Source: Sweltsa coloradensis (lineage: Eukaryota > Arthropoda > Insecta > Plecoptera > Chloroperlidae). From it: 64,000 nt of DNA. Below are positions 24,016 to 36,488 of this stretch, in pieces (position 1 is the stretch's first letter; each line of letters opens with the position of its first letter). A model generated the notes under the pieces. That model saw only the letters and a list, made by a program, of their open reading frames with translations. It was not told where the DNA came from and did not search any database. The stretch spans positions 288,227-352,226 of the forward strand of contig JAMZAV010000439.1 in assembly GCA_024449915.1 (NCBI GenBank). Reading direction: 5' to 3'. The position numbers and the translations under genes were made by a program.

Positions 24016-25475
24016 ACTAAAAAATACTCCATTGTCAATTCCAGGATACACAACTGCTTCCAATGTTTGTTCCATAAACTATGGAAAACGAAAATGTAAA
24101 AATATGTAATGCCATGAAGGAAGTGGCTGAATGGAAATAAGTATGTATATATTTTTCGTTTTTCTCTTACATAATTAATAACAGTATTGTCACTCAAAGA
24201 AGCCGCCCGAAAATCACATCCTATTAAAAAAAGAAACTCGACAAATCAAATCTATGAATTCAAAATTTCTCTGGGGGTAAGCCCCAGGGGTGTCCTGGGG
24301 CAACCAACCAATCGTAACGTTCAAAAGCAAAATAGGTAGTATATTATTTTCTCAGACAGACAAATGTATAGCCCGGAAAAGTAAGGAAATTTGATTATCT
24401 AAAATGAAGAGACGGTGACAATGTTGATAAGTGATTGGATAAGTGATCAGGCTCCTGCTATATAACGTGACCATAGACCAAAAACGGTCATCGGTTATTT
24501 AAAAATGTTGCCCCGTCCCCGGCGACAGATGATATTTTTATGCTTATTATTAGTTATTAGTGATTCCGACTGACGACACCATTATCACATTTTATTTACT
24601 AACATTACAAATTGTTATTAATGATCTTATTTAGTGTTATTTTTGTAGTTATTATTTGGCCAAATAGTAGCATTGTACGGTTCTGGTAAAAGGGTATAAG
24701 TGTGATATCTTCGGTTTTCACGACACCTGCGAATTACAATCGCACAGATCATCAGATCAGAATCATATCAAGCGCATTTGCACCAAAATAACCTTAAAAT
24801 TAGCATTTTTCTGGAGTCAATATCCACTCCCCCCCTCCCGTTTGTTTGGAAGTTCTAAATGGGGGGGGGGGGTGTATCCTGTTTTTAAGGGCTTGCTCCT
24901 GTCCCTTATGGAGGGTTCAGCGCGCCACTGGCAAAGGTGGATATGAAAAGATGAAAACCTCCAATACCTAGGTACCGGGTACCACGTACGTTTATCCTAT
25001 TTGTCTTCAAATTAGAATAACGACAAAGTTAAAACATGCGGCGTAAGTCACGAGCCACACGTTTTAAATGTAAACATTAATTATAACACATCTTTAAAAA
25101 ATCCTGTTATCTGTTTCAAGAACTTGCTCTTGAAATATCCTTGAAATATTTCTTTCTTCCTTGCCCATACAAAGTGCAGTGAAACATATTGCCAATTAGT
25201 GGCATAGCTGTCATTTGCGACGTAATTTAAAGACATAACCTTCGAGCAATAATGTGAATTAACTCCTGATTTCAAGATACGTTATGTCCTGGTGTGTATA
25301 GGTCTAGACTCCAACTATCAGTGGAGTTAAGGGTCAAGTAGATAGGCACGACGGCTCCACTAGGGGCCCACACAGTGTTCATCTTGTGTTGGGTAACAGC
25401 GTTGGAGTAGAGCCAAGTGTAGTTCAGTCGAGCCTTCATCATAACTCATCGAACCCTCTTCGATTAGTTGACGAC
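24016..25475. other. Upstream region of the NUDT5-like gene; no gene seen
   Basis: AT-rich, with a G12 run (24861-24872) and a self-complementary gggggtaagccccaggg module (24270). No TATA, CCAAT or other promoter element close to 25506 was convincing, so the transcription start is not placed. Confidence 0.45.
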
Positions 25476-25505
25476 TGACCGCGGTACCTTACAGACGTAG
25501 TCAAG

Positions 25506-25654
25506 ATGAACAACCAACAATTCTCTACTAACGGCAATGGCTATCAAGACGAGATCACAAACCATTGTCGGTTGATAAGAGAAGAGCACATCAGTAGCGG
25601 AGATTGGCTCTCATTGGCTAAGATTACATACCTCGATCAGAGAGGAATTCCAAG
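25506..25654 (+). CDS. NUDT5: NUDT5-like exon 1 (coding part)
   Basis: Encodes residues 1-49 plus two bases of codon 50. The first ~20 residues are polar and variable, as in the family; from about residue 23 it matches the human N-terminal strand region, including W34 (GDW). It ends CCAAG followed by the donor gtaagc. Any 5' UTR lies upstream, after an in-frame stop at 25476. Confidence 0.82.
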
Positions 25655-28600
25655 GTAAGCTTACAAATCTATTGCCCATTTCACTTTGTAGGAGCAAAAG
25701 TAAATCAAGATTTAAATAGAAAAAATGACCGCACCAATATTTTACTTGCACTTAAAGCTTGCTATATTTGAAGTCTCATTGAAAAATATGCACATTTCAT
25801 TCACAGTTTTATTGTTTATTTATCAAATAGAGCAATTTTAATTACACTGGTATCACATTTTACATTTTGAAATAAAAGTGAAACATTAAACAATGAAGGG
25901 CACAGTGCAAGAACCAGGCAGTTCCAAAATCGCCAAAATTCAAAAGACAACATTAAACTCACGGGACATAACGTGTTTGTACAAAAACAACAAAACAATG
26001 CCATAATATTATGCTTGACAAAACATGACTCAGGACGGGCTCAGTTCTTGCACAACATTTTGACACAACTGGTTTATTCTCACATCTTGCTACAAAATTA
26101 TCACTTTTAAAGAAATATGGTCTTGTCTGGTTCTTGCACTGTGCCCTTCAATTTAACATTGTTTAAAAATTACAATAATTCAATTGACAATTTGCTTTCC
26201 ACAAAAATAATCTATAGCTATCTTTAAATTCATGAATATGTTTTTCATTCTCATCTAGCCTATGTAATAAGCATTTCGTTAGATTCATTCATATATCCAT
26301 TTGATCATCCATATCTGCACCAATAAATAACACTGACGAATGACGATAGTATACTCCTATTTCTTTATTCACAACAATGAAATACTTACTTTGGTGCGAG
26401 TATAAACTTATGGTGGCGCCAAGATGTATAAGTTATATAAATTTTCTCATCAAGTCCAGTTACGTGTTTACAATCTTTACTATACCATTCATGACACACG
26501 TCTCCTTGTAGACACGAATACAAAAATGTCATAATCCTGAAATATACCATCTAGTAACATGATTATAAATTTAAGTTTCGTTCAAGAAGTTTCGTTCTTA
26601 CGGAAGGTAAGGATAAGATAAGGTAAGGACAATGCAAAAAATAATTAAATAACTTGTCTCATTTTGTGCGCATTTACAACACCAAAATATGTGATTTATT
26701 CAATTGATTGAAATAATTGATCTTTTATTTATGTTAAAAAAGCGTCTAATTTACTTATAGCTTGTCCTATACACTGGACATCATCATCATTGCTTATAAT
26801 AGTTATCATATTTGTGACAAATCAATACGGTACTAAGAACAAATTATGCTGGGTTTGTCTTTCTTATCGTAATTCAAATATGGAGACCACTTAGTCATAC
26901 AAAGCGGAAAGTTGAAAATGTAGTGTGTGTGTGTGTGTGTAGGCCATACTCGCGATTTTTATGTGCGTATTCTCATAGGCTGATTTATTAATTAATAATT
27001 ACCAGTTTTGCGAAGGTTGAATGAAGCCTTTTAATCAATGCCTCTACCCATATAGCTACCTACATATTGTACATGATATATTTTCTATGGATCAATTTTA
27101 TAATGTGATTATTATAGAATGTTCAGACACAAAGATGCTATGTAGCCTACTTTTTATTAAATTAGTTCAACCTTTATTCTTTACCATGCATTGTTAAATA
27201 TACTGCACTGTTGATCTTCAATTTCAACCAAAATTTCTCATCGGCTTATGTGTGCTCTAAAACTGCATCGGGCATATACCGAAAAATAGCGTGTCCAAAA
27301 TAAATGGCACATTCCCGGCGTCATTTTCGTTTTGAAAAGTTCTCTTTGTACCTATCGTGTACTTTTCTAAGTATCGTGTATCATATTTATACTTGGAGTT
27401 GGATCCATCTGAGCTACAGTATATATTTCGAACAATAGGTTTTATAAAACGCAGATTTATTGCCAAGGTGAACAAGCGGCGCCATGAAACAACGATGGCA
27501 AAAAAATCATAATCTAAACAAAATACTTACAAAAATAAACATGCAAATGCGATTTTACCCTCATTTGGAATCGATCACTTCAAAGAATAAAATGCAGTTT
27601 TCTAATTTTTTCAGATATGTAATATACAGTTACAGAACATGCTTCAGAATTATTATTAAATTATCTACGAAGGTTTCATTTTGCCATATTTTAAATACAT
27701 TTTGTACATTAAAAAGATAGTACTGAAATATTATATTGATATATCTTGGCCGATTCATTTTGATACAATGATTTCAAACTCAACTAAGTTATTACTTCAC
27801 GAAATGCTATTAATTAAAGGGGTATTCACATGCTATACTCAAAAAATATATATCATTCAAGCTCACTAGTAATGAATTTAGAAAGTAACAGAAACATTAT
27901 TGGATCCACCATGACCCGAAAAAAATTTGTCAAACTTGGTAATATTCGAGCTAGGTCCCATCGGCAAAAATCTCCCGTAAGAACTAACACGGGGACGATC
28001 TTTATGCCCCGTGACCTTGGAGGATATTGACACAAAAAATATTGCCCATTATTGACGTACTCGATAGCATTTTCTGTAAATCCGCTATATTTTGTTTTGT
28101 AATTTGGGCAAGTGGTTCGGTCAAAATAATTATGCCGATTACGAAGAACGGGTGTGATTTTGAAATGCATATTTTTGCTTGTTGGATGAGCGTAGCGAGC
28201 GTAGCGAGCGAAGCGAAGATTCCATTTCACTACACTGGAGAAAAAAATCCGGATTTTTTTTTAATTTTTTCTTTCTGTATTTTTGTCTGTCTGTTAACAC
28301 GATTCCGGCTTAACCGATACTCCGTTTTGCGATGAAATTTTATGGAGGCCTTCGAAATCTCTAAACTTAGAACTGCCACTTTTTTGAGCGCAATCAAAAA
28401 TTATTTCTCATGAAAATCGCAATTTTTCGATTTTTTTCGATTTTTTGAAAATTTATTTTACTTTAACACCTACATGCTTAATCCGATTTTCATGATTTTT
28501 TCACAGAACCTTAATTTTATGAATTAAGATATCCGTGTGAAATTTGAGCGCAATCGAAAAATTATTTTCATGAAAATATAAATTTTGTGGGTTTTTTCTT

Positions 28601-31600
28601 TTTAAAACAATTTTTTTACATGTAACACCTACATGCTTTATTTTACTGTAATACTTTTTTCACAGAACCTTAATTTTATGAATTTATATATTCGTGTGAA
28701 ATTTGAGCGCAATCGAATAATTATTTCTTATAAAAATCGCAATTTTTCGTTTTTTCAATTTTTTGAAATTCATACGATTAATTAAAAAAATTAAAAATAA
28801 TTTTTTTTTTTAAATTTAATTTAATTTAAAAAAAATCTTCAACTTAGTACTAATTTTTTCACAGAACAACAGAAAATCCGCATAACACATGGCAGCTCAA
28901 TGCACCAATTACGCTCATCCAACAACGCGGCGGGACTTAAGCGTGTTCCTAGTTTTAGTGTATATTAGTGCACAGTGTCATGGCACAATGTTATAAAGGG
29001 CCATTTTAGAATACTATCTACTGGTATCTATGTGGAACAAAATATTAGAGGTTTGAGCCGATTTAATTTTTCTAAAGTTTCAGGATCAACTTTAAAAAAA
29101 TCGTGCAAAATCACAGTTACAAGATATACATTTTTAATCTGTCTCTTAAGTCTAGTATTATGCTCTGTTTATGTGGTAAAAAGTAATTTTTGTGGGTAAA
29201 AGCCCATTTAGAGGCTTGACTAATTTGTTGACAACTGACATTTAATCAAAATTTAAAGTATAATTAATTGTAAATGGTATTGTTATATTTGTATATTCTA
29301 GTAGTGTAGTACTAGCATTGATTTTATACATATTCTAAACTCAATGGTACTAGTAGTAATCAAAATAATGTAACGTTTATTTTCAATTTTCAAATACTCC
29401 TGTTCCAACATAAGTCGGGTGAGGGTACGGCCCGCTATTCTTTTCTTTTCTTGGGTGCATTGGATTTGGCTAGTATAAAGAGTATAATATATAATATATA
29501 AATAGTAGTATATAATAGTCTATAGTTAGTTCCTCAACCTAGCACTAGCGCCACCGTACGGTACGCCTGCAGAATTGTGGTTGACAAGCCCGCAATACAC
29601 GGTTCGATTAACTTGTCATACCGGTGCGAAGGTGCGATTGTCGGCAGACGTTCAATAAAAAGTTTACGGGTTTGGAGTTTGGACGATACAAAATATATTG
29701 TTTTGATGTAATATCCAAACTTATGATCTTTTCAAAGCTAGTCTTTCAGCTAAAAGATGAACGGTTGGCCTCCAAGTAAATCGAACTTAGGGATCCAGCT
29801 TCACAAGTATTGGAAAAGCCTGCTGAGGCAGGATGCAATGCATGGGCCCCGATTCATGTACATTTTTATCTCGGGATAGGCAGAATTATAGGTGGGATAA
29901 GCGCGGGATAACTCCAAATCTAATTCATGAAGACTCATCCAGAAATTACGTAAATATTGTTGATTGGATCAACCCATCCTACTCCCGCTCATATCATCCT
30001 TATATCGCCTATCCTGGGATAAATTGTACATCAATCGGGGCCCAGATGTCTAACTCCAATATATTATTGGAGTTAAAACAACTTTGTAAAGGGATGCCCG
30101 AGGGTGCAGTTAAATGGTCTCAATCACTGCGGCAAACCTAGAAAAACACCTTCAGTCAGGATTGCCGGTCTTGACGGGGTTGGAAACCAGGACCTCCCGA
30201 ATTGTAGGCTCGAGCCAACACTGTCCTTGACAGGTCTTGAATCTTTTGAATCTTTTTTGAATTTTTTTTTTAATCTTGAATCTTGACAGGTGAAATAAAT
30301 TTTGAGTAAATTAGGAAGATTAGGAGGGGAAGAGAGAGCATCTATTATTGCAACTTTCACGAACAAGATTAATTATTGAAGATTCCCGCTTACAATATGT
30401 GTTGTACTATTGGATGGCTTTTTTCGTGATTGTATTATATTTTTTGTGAATAAAGCGAATTTATTTTTGTGTTACGATAGGTCTATATCAATTTATGATT
30501 CGTTGATCGATAATATAGAACAGATTCAATATTTTCGGTAAGTAATTCGCTATCGACACACGATTCAATGTAGATTACTGATCAGTATAGAGTATAAGGT
30601 ATATCATATTCATCAGGGTAATAGTTATTAGGGTATTGATAGTAAAGATATTAAAAATGCTGTCAAATCGATCGAACATTAATAGTTCAATCAGTTCAGG
30701 ATATTAGCTATTAGGGGGTATTGTATTGATAATAAAGATGTTGAAAATACTGTCAAATCGATCGAACAGTTCAGTTCAATGAATTAAGTCAATGTCAATT
30801 CTTGTTGTGTATAAGAAAGAGTTCGAAACTCATTTAATGTTTTATTTTACTTGATAATAGGAATTTAATCTATAATTTCTCGTGGGAAGCCAGGCCAAGG
30901 GGCTAGGTGCTATGCATACCCCTCTTCAAGTATCTAACTAGGTATATTGGAGTTAGGACAATTGTGAGGGGATGTTCGAAGGTTGTTTATGAGGATTCAA
31001 TCCCTTGGATTGCCGGCCTCGACGGGATTCGAATCCGGGACCTCCTGAATCAGAGTCGCGCGCTTAGCTCTCGAATGCTGTCAGTTATTAAAATGGGAAA
31101 GAACGTGTCAAAAAACACAATTTATTGATTGATCCTCAATTTTAAATCGATTACTTCCTATTCGATATTGATTATTTAGGACTCGACATCGATCGAGATT
31201 AATTTATCATTGGGCAACTACTAAGAACAAGTAGTGTCACGTTTGTCGTAGCCTATACACTCCCAAACTTAAGTTTGCTAGTTGCATTTATATTTTGTAC
31301 AACATTAGTGTATACTAAACCTTGTATTTGTTTGTTCAGGGTCTGGGAAGGAACTACGCGATTGACCCGTACTGACGCTACGAAGGTGGATGGTGTTGGT
31401 GTGATCGCCTTCTACAGAAGACTCCTCCACTTTGATTGTGTTGTTCTTCTCAAGCAGTACCGGCCAGCATTGGATGCCTACACGATTGAGATGCCTTCTG
31501 GTAAAATATAGATTTTTTTTGGGCCTTTGAAAACTGTGATCTCTAGTAATTTCTAAACAGATTTTAATTTTAATTCAAATTTTTAATGGACTGGAGATTA

Positions 31601-34600
31601 ATTTTAGTTTCAGTTTCATAAATCATAATCATTATTACAAAAAGTTAAATTTTTCTTTGAGAAACCTGCCCAGGTACTAATTCATGCCCCACCTACTTCA
31701 GATACTGCAAGTACATATTGTAGGTTTTCGACCAGGTTCACTAATTGACAAGAACCGTTGTAAAAAACCGTCTGGGGCAAAGACTCGTTGCCGTGGCAAA
31801 TCGAAATATTCCCCATTTTATTGCACTAAAGGCCTGAGCTACATCCGTGATCAGGCTAATAGGTTTGCATAACTATATTTTAAATTATCAGATATACTTT
31901 CTAGTATGGGATACTGCTATAGTCAAGAACCTATCTAGTTTTATGTAATTTTTAGTTTTTCAACAAATCATTGCTAAAAGAGCCTAAATTCATTAACATT
32001 TGAAAGAATGCAGAGCCAGGGCTGCCATTCAAAATCTGCTCTCTTACTTCTCTCACAACAACACTACAACTTAAAAAATGGCGCTAATGTTTGTTGTATA
32101 ACAATGATACATGTCTAAATAACAATGTTGTAGATCAAAATTATGTAGTCGCTTGTGGTATACTGACAAACAGACAAAAAAACGTTATACTTTCGTGAAA
32201 AATTTACACCTTGTATTTGAAAAGGACCATAAAAAAGCATTGTAAAGGTATTTTCCAGTGATTCCTATGACAAAGAGCTTTAAAATTGAGGCCAGATTGC
32301 GTGCAGTATAATCATCTCCGAATCATTGTATAGAGAGTACATCGTCAGTAACACGGTTTAGTAATTAAAATATCAGAATATTGTATACTAGTGTGGTATC
32401 TCATTAGTCCAACATTGTTTAACAAAATACAAGGTTATAAAACACAATCAACTATAAACATGATTGTCATTAATTCACTGCTTTCAGGTCTCGTAGAAGA
32501 TAATGAAACACCCGACATGTCTGCACTTCGAGAGTTGAAAGAATGCACAGGCTTCACCGGTGTTATTAAGAAGATTGGGCCCATACTAGCGATGGACCCT
32601 GGTGCATCCAACTGCTCAATGAGACTTGTGACTGTCGAGGTATTAATGAACACTAAATCTGAACGGACATTAAACAAGATCGGTGCTCTAGGAACTAGTT
32701 TCTTATGGTCATAGGGACGGCAAACAAAAGAAAGCTGGTCTAGAGGGCCGTTCGTTACAAGAAGTGCGCTATTTGTAGCATGTTTCTTCATTGTATGTAG
32801 GGCTTATTTATATTATTAGCGACTAGCAGTACTACTATAAACTGGTCGCTATAGCATATAAAATCAACATTTACATAGTTTTGCAATACACCAATGAATT
32901 AATTGTTTGTTTATTGTACTGTAGTTTCCGATGATACATAAAAGGGTATAGAAATTGGAATTGACGTCACATTGAAAACTAGGTTTATACACATAAACAG
33001 TAATGTGCTAATAAATTAATAAATATAATACATACAAATATGTAGTAAAATAAAATTAAGGATGGATAAATTATAAAACATACATTTTTACCATTTTGAA
33101 ATCAAATAAACAAAAGTAGAAGGGGGTTTGTTCTCCAAGGAACAAGTTTGATTGGTTTATTGGTGTTCATTGCCTGCACAAAATGAAGTGAGTATACGTG
33201 AACTCATTTTACACTGCATAGTTGTCCATAGTTGAAATACTTGAAGTACCGTAGTGTAGCTGTACAAGAAGCTTAACGACTTGCCAAATAACTTTCAAAA
33301 TGTCGAGTAGCAGAAACTGTGTACACTACATTTTTAAGTAGGTAGCTTTAGCAATAGTGTTTGTTTAAACTTATTGTACCACAGATTATGCTGATACTAT
33401 CCTAAATTGCATGGGTTCATCTAATTATTCCCTAGTTTAGGTTCAATATCATTTTGACATTATGACCCCTTATAGAGCCCATTGTCTCCATTAGTGCAAT
33501 CACATGAATGTGATATGTAAAGCCCAACTTCAATTTAACCTAAATTATTTTATTTTATTCTTGTTGTTGACATTTTTCAATTTCTAAAATCCTTGATAAA
33601 AACTTTATTTCCTTTATGAATGTGAATTTATAGTGATATGAAATGATGGGGAAATCCAAGAGCTAAAAAATTTCTTTCAGTGTGGTACTAGGATTATCTT
33701 ATTCCATAAAACACATGGTGTCATAATGGTCTTACAATGGACACAAAGCAATCAAATAATTGATTAAAATCTCCAGTGATGTAATATTTTTCTTCACTTC
33801 GAGAATAAGAGTAGACTCCTTCTCTCAGATCTTTTAGTTCGTAGCTTGAGAGAGAGATAGAGGACTGTCAATAATAAAGAGTGACATGTGTACACTTGCG
33901 AGCTTCTTGAACTCTTTCAGGCAAAGTGGTTAGCAATGTTGACCACCAACAAGCTGATTTTGTGTACACTAATGCATGATGGTTAGCATCAATAATCACC
34001 TTTTTATGGAAAATACAGACTTCCCTTCATACTACAGTTTTTCCCCAAACTTGTGAAGTGCCTGATAGAGATAATATGAGCAATAAAAAATAGCAAAGTG
34101 TAAAAAATGATAAAAACGGGCAGTTTTGTTTTTAGATGTCCCGGAACTTTGGTTAATTCATAACTAAAGATAGAGTTGAGATAAAATTGAAAAATAAAAT
34201 GTAACCAAAAGAGAAAAAAATCAGATTTTTGAAAATTATGACTCCAAAAATTTGTCACTGCTAATTTCGAATTTACAACTTACTATTCCAAAATTCCAAC
34301 AAAAAAAAATATAAAAATTAATCTTGCCTTTTATTTCTAGATAAATGGCGATGACCCCGACAATGTGTATATGAACAATGCAATCGACAGCGGTCGGTTT
34401 AAGGAATCTCTTCTTATTCCTGTTGGAGAGTTATTGGACAAACTCAGTGGTAAGAATTGCTGATAGCTAAATTATCACTTCCTTTTTATTTACCTTAGCA
34501 AACTGACGCTCTTATTTCTGATGTGAGTGAACTCTGTTCCTAACAATAGGTATAATCAAAATGGAAAACCATAAAACATTTCAAACTACCATGTTTATTT

Positions 34601-35136
34601 GTGTCCGATGGGCCAGCGGGCCTCCGATGAAGAAGGTCCTGGGTTCAATTCCCGTTTCAAGCAGTAGGTTAAAACGTTTTTAAAATCTTTTGTAATTCAC
34701 TAAAATGTCCTAATTATGCACACCAATGATATTGGGTAGTAATAGTATATAGTATGCAAATGTGACTTTGTACCTTTCTTAACAACGAAGCACATTCTTC
34801 ATTGTTTGTTGTATTTTTACCTACTCAGCTTTGTCGATCATCTGCAGGTGAATCATAGCCGTTCAGTGGTCCTCATTTCCAATTATTCGGTAATCGGTGG
34901 TGTTGGCCTTGACAGAGTCGGCTCGGGCCACTTTAGCTAAAATCCCACTGAAAACTAGTTCTGTAACTTAGTGGTATATGTTTAAATTTAATTTATTCTT
35001 ATGACATTGTTTTGTTGTTTCAGCCTTTGCATCAGCGGGCTTCATCATCGACTCCAGAATTTATCCTTTCGCCATCGGCTTGGCTATGGGAAACTCCTCT
35101 AAGAAAACAAAAATCCCAACCACTTTGATGTCGTAA
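25506..35136 (+). CDS. NUDT5: NUDT5-like ADP-sugar pyrophosphatase family protein (5 coding exons, 227 aa)
   Basis: Join 25506-25654, 31340-31500, 32488-32639, 34341-34449, 35024-35136; all introns are GT-AG and phases agree (2,1,0,1), giving 684 nt. The protein aligns along its length with human NUDT5 (219 aa), a cytosolic/nuclear homodimer that hydrolyses ADP-ribose and related nucleoside diphosphates. Seen: W34 and W52, matching the Trp pair that stacks on the adenine; R57; KQYRP at 88-92; Nudix box at residues 104-126 with G104, E110, R118, E119, E122, G125; the MDPG..NC segment at 139-146. Odd: the last Glu of the Nudix box is Cys (C123, human E116), the catalytic-loop Glu is Arg (R173, human E166) and human A96 is S103. 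The ATG has A at -3 and an in-frame TGA 30 nt upstream (25476-25478). Family assignment is firm; orthology versus a divergent paralogue, and enzymatic activity, are open. Confidence 0.88.
28182..28952 (+). mobile_element. HLE-1 element in NUDT5-like intron 1
   Basis: TTGGATGAGCGTAGCGAGCG at the 5' end, TACGCTCATCC partner near 28910, then CAACGC...GCGT hairpin and CCTAG end at 28952, followed by T. Two to three ~150-bp central units. The 5' GTAGCGAGC word is locally duplicated. Same strand as the host gene. Confidence 0.75.
30040..30230 (-). repeat. SINE-B, minus strand, intron 1
   Basis: Contains the reverse complement of the head and body: gtcaggattgccggtcttga, ccaggacctcccgaattg, gggatgcccgagggtg. 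Diverged, with a degraded B-box. Confidence 0.6.
30885..31085 (-). repeat. SINE-B, minus strand, well preserved, intron 1
   Basis: The reverse complement has ctaagcgcgcgactctgatt, B-box GATTCGAATCC, ggcaatccaagggattgaat, cctcacaattgtcc and cttgaagagggg. It ends about 250 bp before exon 2. Confidence 0.7.
31340..31500 (+). CDS. NUDT5: NUDT5-like exon 2
   Basis: Preceded by the acceptor tttgttcag and followed by the donor gtaaaa. Encodes residues 50-103, with VWEGTTR (W52 and R57), the DGVGVI strand and KQYRP, then ends at MPS just before the Nudix box. S103 stands where human NUDT5 has A96, whose backbone carbonyl helps bind metal. Confidence 0.88.
32488..32639 (+). CDS. NUDT5: NUDT5-like exon 3 (Nudix box)
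   Basis: Acceptor ctttcag, donor gtatta. Encodes residues 104-154, the whole Nudix box and the AMDPGASNC segment. Codon 123 is TGC at 32544-32546, where the consensus REUXEEXGU requires the second Glu of the EE pair. GAA to TGC needs three base changes, so a single read error cannot explain it. Confidence 0.88.
32640..34340 (+). other. NUDT5-like intron 3 (1.7 kb)
   Basis: AT-rich sequence between exons 3 and 4 with good splice borders. No exon, repeat family member or structured motif was recognised inside it. Confidence 0.7.
34341..34449 (+). CDS. NUDT5: NUDT5-like exon 4
   Basis: Acceptor ttatttctag, donor gtaaga. Encodes residues 155-190; begins INGDD exactly as in human NUDT5, and the following 36 residues align without gaps. 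R173 (CGG, 34395-34397) falls on human E166, the general-base glutamate of the flexible loop. Confidence 0.85.
34602..34960 (+). repeat. SINE-A, copy 2, in NUDT5-like intron 4
   Basis: B-box GGTTCAATTCC (34642-34652), gtgactttgtacc core at 34762, aacgaagcacattc, then a gtcggctcgggccactttag tail matching copy 1. It nearly fills the 574-bp intron. Confidence 0.65.
35024..35136 (+). CDS. NUDT5: NUDT5-like exon 5, stop TAA at 35134-35136
   Basis: Acceptor ttgtttcag. Encodes the C-terminal helix: the IDSRIYPFAIGLAM region matches VDARVYSYALALKH of human NUDT5 in spacing and hydrophobic pattern. The last ~15 residues (Ser/Lys/Thr-rich) are not conserved. The 3' UTR follows. Confidence 0.83.
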
Positions 35137-35448
35137 AGAAAAATATTCTTGACAAGATCTTGTACATATTTGGAGGGCTGTAATATGTATCACCTATAGT
35201 CCTCCGGGGTTCATTATGTGTGCTTGCCTTTACTTTCAATGCTATTGATCAAGTACTTCGTCTATAAACTATAGTACATGTATTTTCATTCATTGTGTCA
35301 TTAGATTCTTCATAACTATACATAAATTAAACAGTTTTTAACACTTGCAAGACTGTATATTCTGTATACTTACTATTATTACTATATTCATTACACATTT
35401 AATTCGTTCACCTCTAGCTGTAAAGGACAAACACTATAAGCCACATTA

Positions 35449-35454
35449 AATAAA
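35449..35454 (+). terminator. Candidate poly(A) signal AATAAA of the NUDT5-like gene
   Basis: AATAAA lies about 313 nt after the stop codon and is followed by a T-rich stretch (tatacttttttct) within 10-20 nt, the usual context for cleavage and polyadenylation. It is the first strong match I found after the stop. Not confirmed by transcript data. Confidence 0.45.
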
Positions 35455-35576
35455 TTATACTTTTTTCTAAAAATCTTTGCCTGTATTTTTATTATTTTTA
35501 TAAACTGTATTCCCTTACCCTATGAATGTAATTTTTTGCTACATATTCTCAAAACCCATTTCCATGATTAAATTTT

Positions 35577-35612
35577 AGTAGTAGTAGTTGTAGTAGTAGT
35601 AGCAGCATTGAG
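35577..35612. repeat. (TAG)n microsatellite
   Basis: About ten imperfect TAG units (tagtagtagtagttgtagtag). Confidence 0.8.
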
Positions 35613-36114
35613 TATAGAACCTTTGGCAGTAGTAATCTCTTTATTTAGCACTTTGCTATTTTAGTACATATACACCCTACAGTTTACATGATATTTACAG
35701 ATTCCAAAGTACAAAAATCAATAAAAAGTGTCAGAGTAACTTAGAATTGGTTATTTACTATATTCATAAACCCATATCAAAATTTAAATGAAAAAGAATA
35801 AAAGCAAAATATCCATTATAAAACCCTGTATTTAAGTATAATATACTTTAATAATATGGTATGTTGCTTCTGATAAGAACGTGACACAATATTTAAAAGT
35901 GTCTTGGTTATCAAACTTTGTATCTTCTGTGTGGGTGTATGAACTGCATGATATGTTTGATAATGAATTTGAGATGCTGGATAATAACCAAATCAATCTT
36001 AAACTTTTTTATGCTTGGGTGTGTCTGTGGGGTCATCTTTGCTATTTGACTGCACCGATTGTAAAAATAACAGACCAGTGGTGTCTATACTGTCCCCAAT
36101 ATAATCATTAATAT

Positions 36115-36215
36115 AATTTTTTGTGGGAAACCTGCCCAGGGTGCAGTTCATGCCCCTTTTCAGGACTCAGGTGTCTAACTAGGTATGATGCAGATAGGAC
36201 AATATTATGAAGGGA
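36115..36215 (-). repeat. SINE-B 3' fragment, minus strand
   Basis: gggaaacctgcccagggtgc, catgccccttttcaggactc, gtctaactaggtat and gacaat...gaaggga follow the order of 30885-30985. Confidence 0.5.
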
Positions 36216-36247
36216 TCACCATTCTTTTGTATCAAGGTAACAATGGA

Positions 36248-36488
36248 TAGAGATGGGAATTTGGCCCGGACGGCCCGAAAGCCCGGCCGGGCCGCTTTTC
36301 TTATTTATTTTCGGGTCGGGCCGGGTCCTTGACATTGAAATTTTGGGCCAGTTACAACGGTATGCTATGTTATATTATAATAGAGCTCACTTTCGGTCTT
36401 TCGGGCCGGGCCGCCACATTATTTTAATCAGTCGGGTTGGGCTAGGGCCGGGCCGGGCCGCCGTTTTTTTTAAATATTCCCTTCTCTT
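36248..36488 (+). mobile_element. GC-rich hAT MITE with 8-bp target duplication
   Basis: Ends TAGAGATGGGAA and TTCCCTTCTCTT (10/12 as inverted repeat). Flanking 8-mers acaatgga (36240-36247) and accatgga (36489-36496) match 7/8. The interior is packed with ggcccgg/ccgggcc words. The ORF at 36253-36579 only reads through it. Confidence 0.72.

Larger units (their letters stand above)
25655..31339 (+). other. NUDT5-like intron 1 (5.7 kb)
   Basis: Long AT-rich intron. It contains a full-length Helentron-like element (28182-28952), two minus-strand SINE-B copies (30040-30230, 30885-31085) and a short GT microsatellite near 26926. ORFs at 27484-28335 are AT-rich or come from the transposon end and show no domain. 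Elsewhere I see nothing coding. Confidence 0.7.
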
